A DNA stretch of 64,000 bases from Channa striata (taxonomy: Eukaryota; Chordata; Actinopteri; Anabantiformes; Channidae): assembly GCA_033026295.1 (NCBI GenBank), contig CM065175.1, forward strand, positions 14,645,837-14,709,836, read 5' to 3'. The notes beneath the pieces were generated by a model. That model ran no database searches, was not told where the DNA came from, and saw nothing but the letters and a program-made list of their open reading frames with translations. The position numbers and the translations under genes are program-made. Shown piece after piece: positions 1-13,082 of this stretch (positions are counted from its first letter, which is position 1; each line of letters opens with the position of its first letter).

Positions 1-961
1 AAAAATACAAACGTATTTTTAAACATTTGCATATTTCCCTTACAGAAAGAACTATAATTTGGGTACTCACTTTTATATCAACTTTTTAAACAACTCAAAA
101 AAGAAGCTTCAGTTGTTTCTTCAACTGAACTGATCCCTAAAACTTTTTTTTTAAGTAAAGCAACCTGAATCGTGTGTGCGCATTACAGAAGTTTGTAATT
201 AAGGCCAGATCGAAATTATTGTACGTAACAGTCACAGAGAACTGTGTCCAAACAGTTAACTTGTATTTGTTGCAGAAATGCAACGTATGAAATCCTGACA
301 GTGACCATAGGGGAAGAATATGGGTCACTGATTCAAACTGTCCATCTTAATCTGCTTTATGTGTCTTGTAATATACAGTGTCATTTATGTTGCCATTTTA
401 GAAATCTGATCACTTTGTGGTTAACAAACTGCACTGCACATTTGCTGTGTGCTACTTCTAAAAGCTACGTGTAATAAACGCCTGGCCTATAAATGATCAG
501 GCGATTGTCTTTTGGTGCTATTACAGATATCATTTGACATAATTGGTGCAGATATGCACCAAACCACAAACCTGACAAAATATGCAAAACTGAAAATCCC
601 TTTTATTAATCTTTAAAAAAAATGTAGCAATATCAGATGTAAACTTTCTGCCTGTCTGTAATTCAGGGGTTTTACAAAGAAAATTGTCTGGTGGAAAGGG
701 AATTTTCCATTTTATAATTTATCTATTCAATTTTAAGGTACTGTGCAAAAGCAATTGTTCAGGGATAATGTATATTGATAAATTAGAATTTTGATCAGGA
801 GAAATAAGTGAAAGATTCAAGTGCCCTTGTTTTTAGTTTTTAACTAGTATGAAGCAGAAAGTGTCTTGGGTTGCACTGGATTTGCTGAGACTGTTTCAGC
901 TGGTTTTTGTTTTGTGCTTTTTGATGCTCAGTTGTATTTCCTACTTTCCCCTTTTTTTTGT

Positions 962-983
962 GTTTTTTTTTTTTTTTTTTTTT
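962..983. repeat. poly-T tract
   Basis: An uninterrupted run of about 21 T, preceded by another T run at 952-959. Either a simple repeat or the A-tail relic of a minus-strand retroposed copy. Confidence 0.7.
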
Positions 984-1213
984 AGGTAGCTGTCTTGTTT
1001 ATCTTCACGTCTCTGCAATTTATTAAAAGCAAAACATAATACCATTCAGATCCATAACACCTGTGGACACATAGGAATTTTAAACCAGACCAAATGAGGT
1101 CTATATGATGGCCATGTGTAAACACCAGATGAGCTGTATGGGTGAGCGTTTTGCTGACCTCGACATGCTCTTCAACATGAAAGTGACTTGAAGCATGGGT
1201 TGTGTGGACTAAA

Positions 1214-1219
1214 AATAAA
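1214..1219 (+). terminator. candidate plus-strand polyadenylation signal
   Basis: AATAAA at 1214-1219 is followed by a G/T- and T-rich stretch to about 1260. Cleavage would be near 1235, about 110 bases from the proposed fhod3 cleavage site on the other strand. Confidence 0.4.
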
Positions 1220-1344
1220 GAGGCTTAAGTTTTTTGGGGCTTTGTATTTGTTTTTTTCCCTTAAAGTGTGATGCTCATTTTTTTATGTATTAAAAGCGTT
1301 AACTAAAAAAAAAAAACACAACAGATTGTCAGAACATACCCCAA

Positions 1345-3884
1345 AACATGTTTTACGAGCATTTTTATTGTAGGTGCGACAGTTTTTACCGTGGGTGTAG
1401 ATGCAATAGAAGCCTTGGTTGTACAGCACTTGTATCCAAGTTCCACAGTGATGTTATGGCACAGGCAGCAATGTGTGTGGTGGGCTTCCATTAAAAGAAA
1501 AGTGCAATTAAATTAAAGGCTTATATGGGATTTCACAGGAGTAGTTGGTAAATTCAAACAGTCTGAAGTTGAAAGATTTAATAACACACAAATCCTACAA
1601 CTCAAAATGAACCTCCCACTGTATCAATGCCTTTGTAAACCATGCAAGGCTTGGTTTGCTTAAATTATTTTAGAATAATACTGCTTTCAGTCTATAATAC
1701 ACTATTCTACACATGGAGCCAAAAAAAAAAAAACACATTGTAATGTACAACATTTTACAGAATTCCACTATATTAATTTACACATCTATTGTCTTGTTTT
1801 TGACAAATCAGTACAATTTGGGAATTGAGCTTTTGCTCCCGTTTTTAAGTTGTATGCTACACATTGAGTCTAAGGTGCTGAATAGTTTTCAGTAATTTCT
1901 GAACCCAACCAAAAAAAACATCTATATATATATTGCTGGTGTAGCTTTTATCATAATGTTGCACTAGATTTCTGTTTAATGGCTGTGTCTCCATTACAGT
2001 GAGTGGAGAGCAAGTTAAAAACCGTATTTATGCACGTCATACATTTAGCCAAGGCCATTTCAAACGGATTAAAAGCACAGTGACAGTTGAAAAACAGTTA
2101 AAGTTAAGCTGAGGACTCCATTAATGCTTCATCCACGTCAGTATATTTTAGTGTTTTTAAAATACACGAATTGTGGAAATTTAATGTGCTTCCTTATTAC
2201 TAATTATGTAACCCCTGATGTTCACATTCATAGCTGAAGACTAAAAGGCTATTTTCTGTCCTGTAGATGACAAACCCAAGATCTCCAGTGATGCCAGAAC
2301 TATGCATTAATTTGTCCTGGTCTATCTCTAACTGTTACATCTTGGATAGTGGGGAGCAATCGTGTTCATCTTCTACAGTAAGGCAACAGGATTGTTAGCA
2401 AATATGCATAACTAATCCCTATGTTGTCATAAATACGTTAAAGCTATCTTCATAACGAACTGTTTAAGATGTAACATGGAAGAAAATGTCAGGAGAAATT
2501 TAAAAACACTGGTTAAAAATAAATCACAGCTCGTGAATGATTGCAGTATTATCTTCTGACTCCTGACAGACTGCACATCTTTAGTAACATTTTCTTTGTT
2601 ATATGTCCCTGAAAACATCTTAATAAATATCTGTCTCTGAAAGGCACTCTGAAAATGTGCAGCTCATAGTTCCTACAAAATAAAACTACATAACTCTGAA
2701 GATTGCTTATCTGTAACATCACTCCTTTCTTCGCGAAACTGTCTCCAACTTCAGCTTCTGTCCATTAGTGAGAAAAGGTCACATAAAACCTGTCTGTATT
2801 AAACTAAAAATGTCGGCAAGCATTAAACAAACTACCGCTGTCCCTCCAGGATTTTGCCATGTTGCAATTGCAACAAATAATTCAACCTGCATTCAACATG
2901 CATTACATGTTTTTTTTTTGTCTTTTTTTATAAAGAAAAGCTGTCATGAAATCCGGCATTTTCGGCAGCAACAATCACAAAAATGTTCATGAAATCCTGG
3001 AGGGGCTGCTAGTGGTAACATCAGTCTGACCCACAGTTACTGAAATATTGACTGATCTTAAAAAAATATTTTGCACTGTTTCTCTGATAAATTCCTTCTT
3101 ATCAAGTAAACTCATGCACATCTGGCTTGAATCTGTTTGCTTTGATTAGACATTTAAAAACTGTGCTACTTTTGAATTGCTGGTTAAGCTGTTTTCAGAT
3201 TCAGATGTCAGTGGTTCATCAGTGTTAAGGATTTCACATTCCATTGATATCCAACTTTTACATCCAGTGCAATTGTTCCTTATTTGAGCACCTTCTTGAG
3301 CAAAATTAATAGAAACGCAAAACTACCACAGTAGTATATATCAGGAAACCCTTTGCAAAAAGCAAACCATCTATTCAATAGATGAAGTTCCTGTTGATTC
3401 AATGTTTCACAAAAGCTGCAGAGCTGACAAGAAACGCTGCTAGCGGTGGTGTCTGTATCGCACTTCTCTGAATTCAGTCGAGAGACTGAAGCATATGCAC
3501 GGCCGACTCTTTTGATGCCTTAAGAAATGCTCTTTTGCGTGTGTGTTTGTATGCAAATGTTAGAAGAATGATTGCAATTAAGCCTTGTGAGTGCAGAGCT
3601 TCAATGTTTTGTCCAGCAATAGCAAAGCTTAGCGCACACTGCTCCTGCTCTCTGTGCTCAGCAGTTCCTGAACAAAAAGCTTGTTCTGCCTTTTATCAAC
3701 TCTCGGTAGGAAGCACTGTGAAGCCCATGTAAACCAAACACACAAAACGACGAGATGGACTCATCAAAGCTGGAGGGGTTTAGTCCCAAGAAAGAGAAGA
3801 GTGGGTTTCCGTGTTGAATACAGGCATTGAAGGGGCAGTGAAAGGGCCTCCAGCATCTCAGTGTCCAGCGGATCCTGGTCCCGT
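1345..3884 (-). other. fhod3: probable fhod3 3' UTR
   Basis: About 2.5 kb of A/T-rich non-coding sequence follows the stop codon. No reading frame here looks coding. The first canonical AATAAA on this strand lies at 1369-1364 and a GT/T-rich tract follows it. ATTAAA variants (for example near 2185 and 1973) could give shorter forms. Confidence 0.55.
1364..1369 (-). terminator. fhod3: candidate fhod3 polyadenylation signal
   Basis: AATAAA on the minus strand is followed about 40-60 bases later by TCTGTTGTG and a run of T, a typical downstream element. Cleavage would be near 1345. Confidence 0.5.
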
Positions 3885-3967
3885 TCACACCTGCATCTCT
3901 GAACCGCTCGACAAGCCGAGAGCGTTGGCGTCCTCTGTTGTCAGTCCATTCTTCAGTGTCCTTCTCA
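3885..3967 (-). CDS. fhod3: fhod3 terminal coding exon and stop codon
   Basis: The 83-bp coding part encodes residues 1454-1480, [20 protein letters not shown], then SGSEMQV and the TGA stop at 3885-3887. Acceptor is CTGGCTGCACAG. The text parallels the human FHOD3 C-terminus (RRTLKSGLTPEEARALGL). The exon runs on into the 3' UTR without a further splice that I can see. Confidence 0.94.
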
Positions 3968-6900
3968 CTGTGCAGCCAGGAAGAAAAATACAAGGGAGGT
4001 GAAATTCGGATGAGTTTTCATCCAATTTCCTTTAGCATTTCCACACGCACCTTTATCGTGTTGTCCTATGTATTATGATAAACGATCCCATTAATCCAAA
4101 AGTCGAAATGACTCACATGATTTTCGGTTGACTCTCGACCGCCTCCTCTCTCGAGGCTGTGTCCGCTGGCTGGGCCCCTGAGTGGCTGACCTCACGATCC
4201 TCTCCATGATCTCATCAGCTGTGTCATCCGTGCCGTTCACTTGATCGTCATTGGCAGAGTACCATGGGGGAATGCGCCCTGCAACAGCAACGTCCGAATG
4301 GATATGAAATTATCAGGAATTCAGTGCAGCGTGACCGGTTTGAGAATATGATTTTGGATTAATTTACTGAGGATAATGAATTCTTAATTAAATAAATTCA
4401 GACTTGTTGATACATTGTCAGTGGTGGAGCAGCTGAAGCATCCTGAATATGAGTGTATTGATAATAATGATGACATGAGAGCTGAGGAGGGACTCTAACA
4501 ATACAACGAGTTTCTGAGACTGACCTCTGGTGTTGCTGGCTCTGGTGCGTGTACGGAGACCTGGAATCGTGGACGTCGCGCTCTCTCCACCCTGCAGACT
4601 GGTCTTCAGTACGGCCTTCATGTTTTCATGTTCAGCCGCATCTTCAGCATACTGGATACCCTGAGGCTGACTCTCCTGTGCTTCTGATGTGGCACCGCTA
4701 AATTTACCACTCTATACAAGGGAGGACATGCAGCAGGATTACGATACCTGACGTTCTCTTGGTAGAAGATGGTGATGCTCTGGCACTTGGGAAGAACCGT
4801 GAAAAACTTTCAAGATCAACCTTGTTGTACAGGTTAATTTTGTCTAGCAGAATACAGCCAGTTTAAACATAAGATAATGTTAAACAGTCAGAAGTTACAC
4901 ATGCATGTTTTTTCTGGAACCTCATTTTCCATTTCACCATGACTCCAGGTGACATCACATGACCACCGCTTTCTGTGTCCCTGAGCTTCTACACTGATAT
5001 GATATGAGACACATACACACACGCAGAATCTCTGATTGTCACCAGTTGTCGTTCAAAGTTGCACAGCCTGGCTGAATGTTAGTCACAACGTTAAGTGTAC
5101 ATGCACTCGTTTGCACACGGTTACTCTCCTACCTCAGTATCATCTTCATCCTCACTCTACAAAGGTGAAGGAAATGGAAAAGAATGCAATAAGGTGTTTT
5201 GTACATACAGTGTACTGGTGGTGTCAAGTATCAAAAGTTTCATTTAGAGAATGAAAATTTCCAGGAAACAATATTCAAGTTTTTAGATTCATAAAGTACT
5301 GTTTTTTAACAGCTTTTACAAAGGTTGTAGCATTTTCTCAAACCATATAAAATGTCACCTAAACTTTGATTTCTACTGTAAACATTTAAGGAATAGTTTG
5401 ACATTTCGGGAATGGCGTGTATTTGGTTCCTTGCCGAGAGACAAGGAGGTTGATAGTATCTTTTTTTATTCTGTAGGGTAAATATGACTCTGAACCATTA
5501 GCATAAACACTGGAAACAACTATTAAATGTCTGATCTACACCAAAATCTGACATGAAGTCCGATTTTGTTACCTTTGGCAGAGCAGGGCTAGCCGTTTCC
5601 CACTGCTTTCAGTTTTGATGCTAAGTTAACCAGCTCCTGCTTCCAGCATCAGCGTTTGAACAAACAGATAAGAGTTGTAGTCCTCTTATCTAATTATCAG
5701 CTAGAATGTGAATGAGGGTATTTCACTATTTCACCCAAAAAAAACACTACGGACGTAGAGTATAGAAGCTGTGGAAGAGCATTAACTGGACAACTTTGGA
5801 AGAGTGTGGTTGAGGTGTGGGTCCCGTTACTCCTCCTTCAGGGACATGCAAAGGTTTAAATTTTCACACAGTGATTGAATTAGGGTCCCTTTGAAGAAAG
5901 CGGGGCCCTGCCAAGGCCTGTAGCAGAGTCTACTATGACCAGCAGGCTCCTCGGGGTTTAGAGGATTTTAATCACGCAGAGAGGTGTTTGCTCTGGCCTT
6001 TCGGAGCCTGCTGAAGCTACAGCTCACTGATTGTTGTTTCAGTAACCTAAACACATGAATACTCAAGATCATGTTGATGTCATTACAAATGTTACACCGC
6101 ATCTGTCAGCAACAGCTACATTTGGTGCTTTAATCAGATTAAGGATATAACCACCGTCAAGGGACAGTTCATATTGTTTCACACGGTAAAGCAAATACAA
6201 ACTTAAAGACGAGGACCGGGACATGGAAAACGTGTACATCTGACTGTTGGTGCGGAACACTTACATCTGTTATCATTTTCCCCCTGGTCTTGTTCCTCTC
6301 TCGGTGGTTGGCCCTCTTCTGTTTCTGCTGTAGCACACGCTCTCTTGTCGTGCGATACTCCAGGGCAAATTCACTCAGGATCTTGCTGAAGCGATGAATG
6401 CTGACCTCACGTACTGCATATATTGGATGGCCCAAGAACAGCAGAAAGGCATGAAACCTGCACATGTAGACAAACATGACATTGATGTATGGAGACCCTT
6501 TAACATTCAATCATGCTCCCAAATGTTTTATGAATAAACCCTAAAAAAAGCTTGCGAATGTCAAATGTCAAATTACAAATACAAGCAACACTTTATTAAC
6601 TTGAAAAGTGTGTGTGTAGTGACTGGAGTTAACACCCGAACATACCTGTTGATAATTCTTCGATGCACAATCTTCAAAATAATAATTCTTTCTGCACAGT
6701 CTTTGAGAAAGTCTGACATTTTTTGTTTCAACACGGGTTTCATCTCATGTTTCGCAATGACCTTGAGGTGATCCCATGATGCTTTGCACCTTCGTTCCAT
6801 CTGGGCCAGATTGTCTTGAAGCTGGTCAAAGTCCACCTGAGAGCAACAAAATCACAAGTAGAAATGTTTTAGGTATTTGCCTGTTCAAAAACAAACCGAT

Positions 6901-9900
6901 AAGGTGTGGAAATGTGAAGCTTTGTTTTGAATAGGTGAACAGAGCTAACTTTTGTCAAGCGGGTGATGGCTCCTATCTCAGAGTAGAGGTCAGTGCTGTC
7001 TGGAAACTTCTCAACCACAATAGAGCAGGCGTGGTGCAGCAGAGATTGTTTATGAACCGTGTCCTTCACCTCGGGAACTTTTTCCAAGTAGCTCAGCTCA
7101 AAACCTTTAGCCTAGGAAACAAATTCATACACAGCAAAACCCTTTGAATAAGGGACGGAAACAACATTCTTAAATGAAGGATCAAGAGCTCAAATCTTGA
7201 GGATGAAATTGCAGTGAATTTCCTTTTTGGCACAGTCAGACAAGAAGGGCTCAATGGAGGGTGCAGAGTAAAATATGTAGTATTTGGATTCATTAGGCTA
7301 TATCAGTAACCACAATCTGCTTAAGTCTCGACCGACTGTTTTGTTCGCCACAGCAAAGCTACAAAAAAAAATAGCCAGAATGTATCATGAAAGGCATAAT
7401 CCTAACAGGATCTCCTTTGTTCTTTTGCCAGATTTAAATGGCTTACTGCAAAATATAAATGGAGCCATTATTTATCGGAACTACTTGTTTTGATGTCGAT
7501 GACTTATGTTTCCCTTTTGCATGTTTGGCTCTCATCTCCCGGAGGTTCACTCATCTGTGGACTTGTGCACAGATGCATGCGCGCATTGGCACACGCAACG
7601 ACGCAGTAACATAAAAAGAGACAACAAAAAATTGGAAACACACATGGAAGTGCACACACAAACAGCCAGACAAAAACATCCAGAGAACCGCCCCCCCCCC
7701 CTCCTTTTCTTCTCAGACAGACAGGTTCAGCAAAGGCCTTAACAGCATTTTTACAAGCAGACATTCTTCTAAACACAGAGAGTCAACTGTTATCTATGAA
7801 AATAAATATGTTGACGGGGAGGAAAACGAGATACACATGAAGAGAAAGCAGAAGAGGCAGGAACCAGTATGTGCTTTTGGAGGGTTACTCACATTAGAGC
7901 CGTTGAGAAAGTTGCCGATGGCCAGCAACGTGCTCAAGACGTAGCGGAGCGTCTTGTTTTTCTCTAGCTGGTCCATCCCTTCCTTCAGGTCTTGAAGAGG
8001 CTCTGCCACTTCCTGAAAGACCGGTGAAAACATCCATGTCTGTGTACAGATCTTGAAACAGTTTAAAGCTTCAGAGAGAGCTGGGCAAACTCTGATAACC
8101 TCTGTAGTCTGATTCCTGGCTAGTAGCTTAGAGCTACCTCCTATAACCAGGATGTCGGCGCTTTTGACAAAGAAGGTTGTGTGGAACAAAAATCAAAACT
8201 TTCCGGTTTAAGTGCATTTTGGATGATAAATGTTTTTTTTTCACTTTGTTGCATAAAAACATTAATGCCACTGTTATGTTGATTATAAATCTACAACCAA
8301 CAGTAGGCAAATAAGTGTAATGTGAAGTTTAAAAAAAACCTATGGAAATCCCAAAAGAAGGATGTCTGACCTTCTCAATAAGCTCGTAGTCCATCTTGAA
8401 TGCCCACAGCTGCAGGCGAGCAGACAGCTCTGTGATGGAGGAGAGGGTGAGAAGGAACTGCTCGGCGCTGCCCAGGGGAATTTCTGGATTGACTAGCTGA
8501 GCCTCCTGGATCCTCTGCTTCTCCTCCTCTGTGGGGATCATGGTCAGGATTTTCTGGCAGAGCAAGGAAGAAATAAGGAGGGTATGGGAAAGGAACAACG
8601 TTCTAGGAGCATTTCAAACATTTATTCAGTGTCTACATGTCAAGAGTCAATCTTAGAGAGCGACAGAAACACATTCTGACTTCTCTAGCTGTGTTTGTCT
8701 AAGTCGTTTCCAGGTTCGTCAAAACTTTTTTGACGTCTGCGCATATAACCTCAATTTTTTTTTGTCTGGCTGAAAAACCTCTAAAGACAGAAAATGGGGC
8801 TGAACACCCCTCTCTGCTGAGTATGAACTCCAGGAGAAACCCTGGAAACTGCAGGTTATGTAATTCCAAAAGGACGAACATTAATCATTATCTGCGGAAG
8901 CCTTTCAAAAGTCTATATCATGGTTTTTAAATTGAGCTGAAAGTATGCTTGTAGTGCTAACCTTTAATCATCGCCGTGATTAATTGCACTAGATCTGCCA
9001 AAAAGCCATCTAAGCAGAAAGAAAATCACATGATATCGCAACAATGTCGATAATTCTTTTAAATGAGTTAAATCTCTCTTGTTTGGAGAACCCCACCAGC
9101 GTATTTTGGTGTGCTGAGTAAATACGATTCAGGAAAACCATGTGTATTTTGGACCCTAGCAGTATGAATGGGTGGTATATAGACCGTACTTACAATATGA
9201 ATTACCAGCTTATAATATGTATGTGTCTTAAGACAGGATGCCTACCTCAATGCCCTCTTTGTTTAGTGCATACTCGTCAAAGTTTAGGATAGCAGTCTTG
9301 ATGGTGCGGGGAGGAGGTAAGACAGTCAGGCCGATGTTTATGGCATTGCTGCGTTTTGAATCCAGCACTATGATTTCTTGTCTTTTACCATCAACAGCTG
9401 CCTTCTGCAAGAGATATAAAACAATATATATTAATTAACCCAACAAACTCTAATTTTCAGGTTATGTATCTTGAGTAGTCGAATTAGGTTTTACTTTGTG
9501 GATGCACCTGACCGGCCTAAAATAGAGTTGCCATTTATTTGGCCTGTTTACGTCAACTCATTACTATTGTTAGCACCCTGAATAATCCATGGATAGATGG
9601 AAGGTATAAGACCAACAATACAATTTACTTACAGGCGTGTTTCTAAACACTCAAGGTCACCTTACAGACATAAACTATAACAACGACCAAAATAAAGCTA
9701 ATGAAAATAGACAGTTTGAAAAGGACGTTTAGATTATTGATTTAAGGTGAGACAGGCAAGATAGAAAATTTGGATTTGGTGGACACGTAGAGCTGGGTGT
9801 CATCTGCATAAGAGTGGAACTGGATGTTATGTTTTCCTCATCCAATACTACTATGTTAGTTAGTCATGATTATAAAATTGAAATAATTATGAATTATATA

Positions 9901-12900
9901 CGAATATGGTAGTATTCCCAGCAAGAACCTAAACTCAGTGAATTAACCAATTAACTCTGCTCTCTAAGATATTTCAATAATATCTGACAGTTTGCTCTGG
10001 GGTCAAGGGCATTAGAGGGGCATTAAAAACAAAACCACAGAAATGTCGCCACAAATGAGTAAATAAAAATACGGTGGTATAGGTTCATATTTTGAGAATG
10101 GCATTTTTCAGTTACTATGTCATCTATTTAGTATAAGGAGCTCTTCTATTTAATTAATATATGGGATAATCAATTTTAAGTCATTGTTTATTTGAGACAA
10201 CCACAGTTACACTAGTTTGGTCAAACTAATGGATAAATTCTCCTACGGTGACACGTATCAGGAAATTTAACGAATCAAATGTACAAAATCGACCTGGTTT
10301 CTCCAAAAGCATAAGTTGATCTTGTCTAGTTCTACACGGTGCAACAGTACATTACCTTTGTGACAGGCAGCTCTTTGGATTTGGACTCAAACAGCTGCTC
10401 TAGCTTGGATGTGTCCACTTTAATGGGCTCCAGCTTAGACCAGAGGGACTCTTTACAGAATTTATGGCTCTTACACTGCCAGTCCACGGGGCGAACCTCG
10501 TTCCAAAACAGACGAATTGTCTTCTTCTTCTTCTGGAAGAGAGGCGCCTCCCCTCGACTCAGCTGAGGTGAGGGTGGAGGAATAGGGGCCATGAATGGTG
10601 GGGGTGGCGGCATCATTTTGCCAAGCATCGGAGGTGGGGGGGGACAACCAAACAAGGGTGGTGGTGGTGGCAGGGCAGCGTTGCATGGTGGGGGGGGCGG
10701 TGGTGGCATCAGGTCCCCTGACCCCATCATGCTGCCCATATCTAAAATGTCCACATCGTCCTCATCTCTCAGGTCTGTGAAGTCCATTTCTTTGATCCGC
10801 AGCTCCCTGGGTGCTGCCAACAGCTGGTCCCAGATATAATCCGACTCCTTCTTAGGGGGTGAAGCTGGTGAGGCAGCAGGTGATGATTTGTCACTCTGCT
10901 GCTGCTCCTTTGAGCTCTCCAACTCAGGAGGAGACGTTAAGCCTTTGACCAAATCTCCAAACTTCTCTGCCACTGCTCGGACACTGCCTTGGTTGTCCAA
11001 TTGTCCCATTTCCATTTTTTTGACATTTTCCTCTCTGGCCTGTCTGTGAGCCTCCAGTGTGGAGATCCTGCTGGCCAAACAAGCCACAGCGGAGTCGCTG
11101 ACTTCTGCCTCCTTTTTGCATTTCTCCTTCCCTGACTCGCCTACATTCCCCTCGTCCTTGGTGGCCGTTTTCTGAGCATAGAGCATGTCCAGCATGAAGC
11201 GCTTGCTATTGAGGATTTTGTTGCACTCGTCATTTACATCAGTGTCTGTAATGCATGGAGTCCATTCGCCTGTTGACATGGAAACAGTACTTACATTCAG
11301 AGAAATCTATTTTACGTCCTAGTTACTAAAGCTAGTGAATCAGTTCGCATCAGCCATACCTGCTTCCCGGTCATTGGTGAGCTTCTCCTCTCGCTCCTCC
11401 CTCTCCAGGGTGCTACTCGTTGAGGAGATGCTGGAGGCAGAGCAGTTGTCCTTTTCATTTACTTCCTCATTCTGTCTCTCTTTCTCACTCAGCAGTACAC
11501 TGTCTTCTACATCCCTTTCTGTCGTCAGCTCCTTCTCAGATTCTTCCTCTAACTCCACATCTGGCTCTCCTGTCTCTGCTACATCAGCTACCTCCACTTC
11601 TTCCACCTGCTCCTGCTCTGCTACATGATCCTCGCACTGCTCTTGTTCTTCAAGCTTCTCCTGGTCTTGCCTTCCTTCTGTCTCTATGTTCTGCTGTTCA
11701 TCACATGGTGGCCCTGTCACTACACTCTGGCCAGACTGAGTCTCAGCAACGTCCTCATTCTCTGCTTGTGACTCTGTCTCAGTTTGCTGCTTGTCTGGCT
11801 CAGAGGGAGGTGTTGGGGAACATTCTGATACTGTTAACTCTGGCACTGGAAGTTTGGCTCTGGTTTGCGGGTCAAGGTTCTGCTCTGACATGTATTCCCT
11901 TCCTGGAAGAGAAATCAAAACAACATGGAAAAAATGTCAATTAAAATACTTACATCTTCTGCTTTATTGCACATTATCTGAGAGTCATCAGAAAGCTTCT
12001 TCGTTTATTTCAACGGCTTTAAAATTGCTTCCTGACAGATTCTTAAATGGACTGAAAGATTCTCTAAACTCAACACAAATTTTCAAACTCCAGAAGAAAT
12101 TGACAAAACAATCATTAAATTATGTGACTGTGACACACAAGCTTTTCTTCAAATCTTCATTTTAGAAGTAGATAAAATGTGTTTTGATAAAAACAACAAT
12201 ATTAAAATAAACAAACATATTCAATAATGTGTAATGAGAACCTCATCAAATGGATCAAATCCTGATACCTATATACAGCACATGCACCTACAAATGGTTC
12301 TGCCCTTTACAAGCATATCTGTATCTGTTTTCTTCTAAAATCCATAAAGCACTCACATATTTTGATATGTCTTTCTAGATTACACTTCATTCATATTCGT
12401 GGGTACTAACAATGCTAAATAAATGACTGGCAGTTAACCCGTACCCGATGTCTGGTGTACTGTGGTGACAGTCTTTTCCTGTGAGATGCTGGATGAAGGG
12501 GTGGGACATCGAGAGACTGAGCGACTGGCAGAGCTGGAACTCAAACACAAAGTGATCTCTGTCCGTCCTCTGGTTGGGACTCTGGGACGCTCTCGCTCCA
12601 ATTCCTCTGCAGCTAGCCGCTCCAGAGCCTTGTACCTACAAGGTACCACCATGTGTATTACATGCACATTAATAATATTAGGTCTGATACATTTTTAAAC
12701 TTTATGGAAAAGAAATCCATACGATGCATTTCAAAAATACAAGTTGATGAATGACGACATGTTTAAAAACTAAAAGCAAAATTTTTCAGGTTTTAGTGGA
12801 AAAACTGCCAGAATGTAAACACTGATGCAAATAGCATTTTTGACATTTTTGTCTTATACATCAGTCATTCTGAAAAGCTGTAATTCCATTACTCATGAGC

Positions 12901-13040
12901 TCAAATGATGACAAATGACTTCCTTCTCTGTCTATTTACTGATCTCAGTTTACACATTCTTTGAAGTTCAATGAGAGGCATGTTCCAGTTCACAGGGGTG
13001 AAGAAATGTGAGGGCGTAAGAATGAGCTATAAATTACAAT

Positions 13041-13082
<42 letters not shown>

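Larger units (their letters stand above)
1..1235 (+). other. probable 3' UTR of an unidentified plus-strand gene
   Basis: No coding frame is convincing here. The sequence is A/T-rich with AATAAA at 473-478 and 1214-1219, the second followed by a TTTTTTGGGG / TTTGTATTTGTTTTTTT tract. In human, the gene beyond the FHOD3 3' end is TPGS2, which is convergent with it. That makes TPGS2 the first candidate, but nothing in this sequence identifies the gene. Confidence 0.35.
4712..6264 (-). other. fhod3 intron holding the micro-exon and a foldback repeat
   Basis: This 1.55-kb intron lies between the FH2-end exon and the tail exon. It contains the 24-bp micro-exon (5133-5156) and an inverted-arm repeat (about 5388-5740). 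The rest is A/T-rich with no other coding signal. Confidence 0.8.

Noticed and set aside
10591..10839. Plus-strand Gly-rich open frame
   Set aside because: Antisense shadow of the FH1 proline codons.
13042..13080. CRISPR-like repeat array
   Set aside because: Plain dinucleotide microsatellite in vertebrate DNA, with no spacers.
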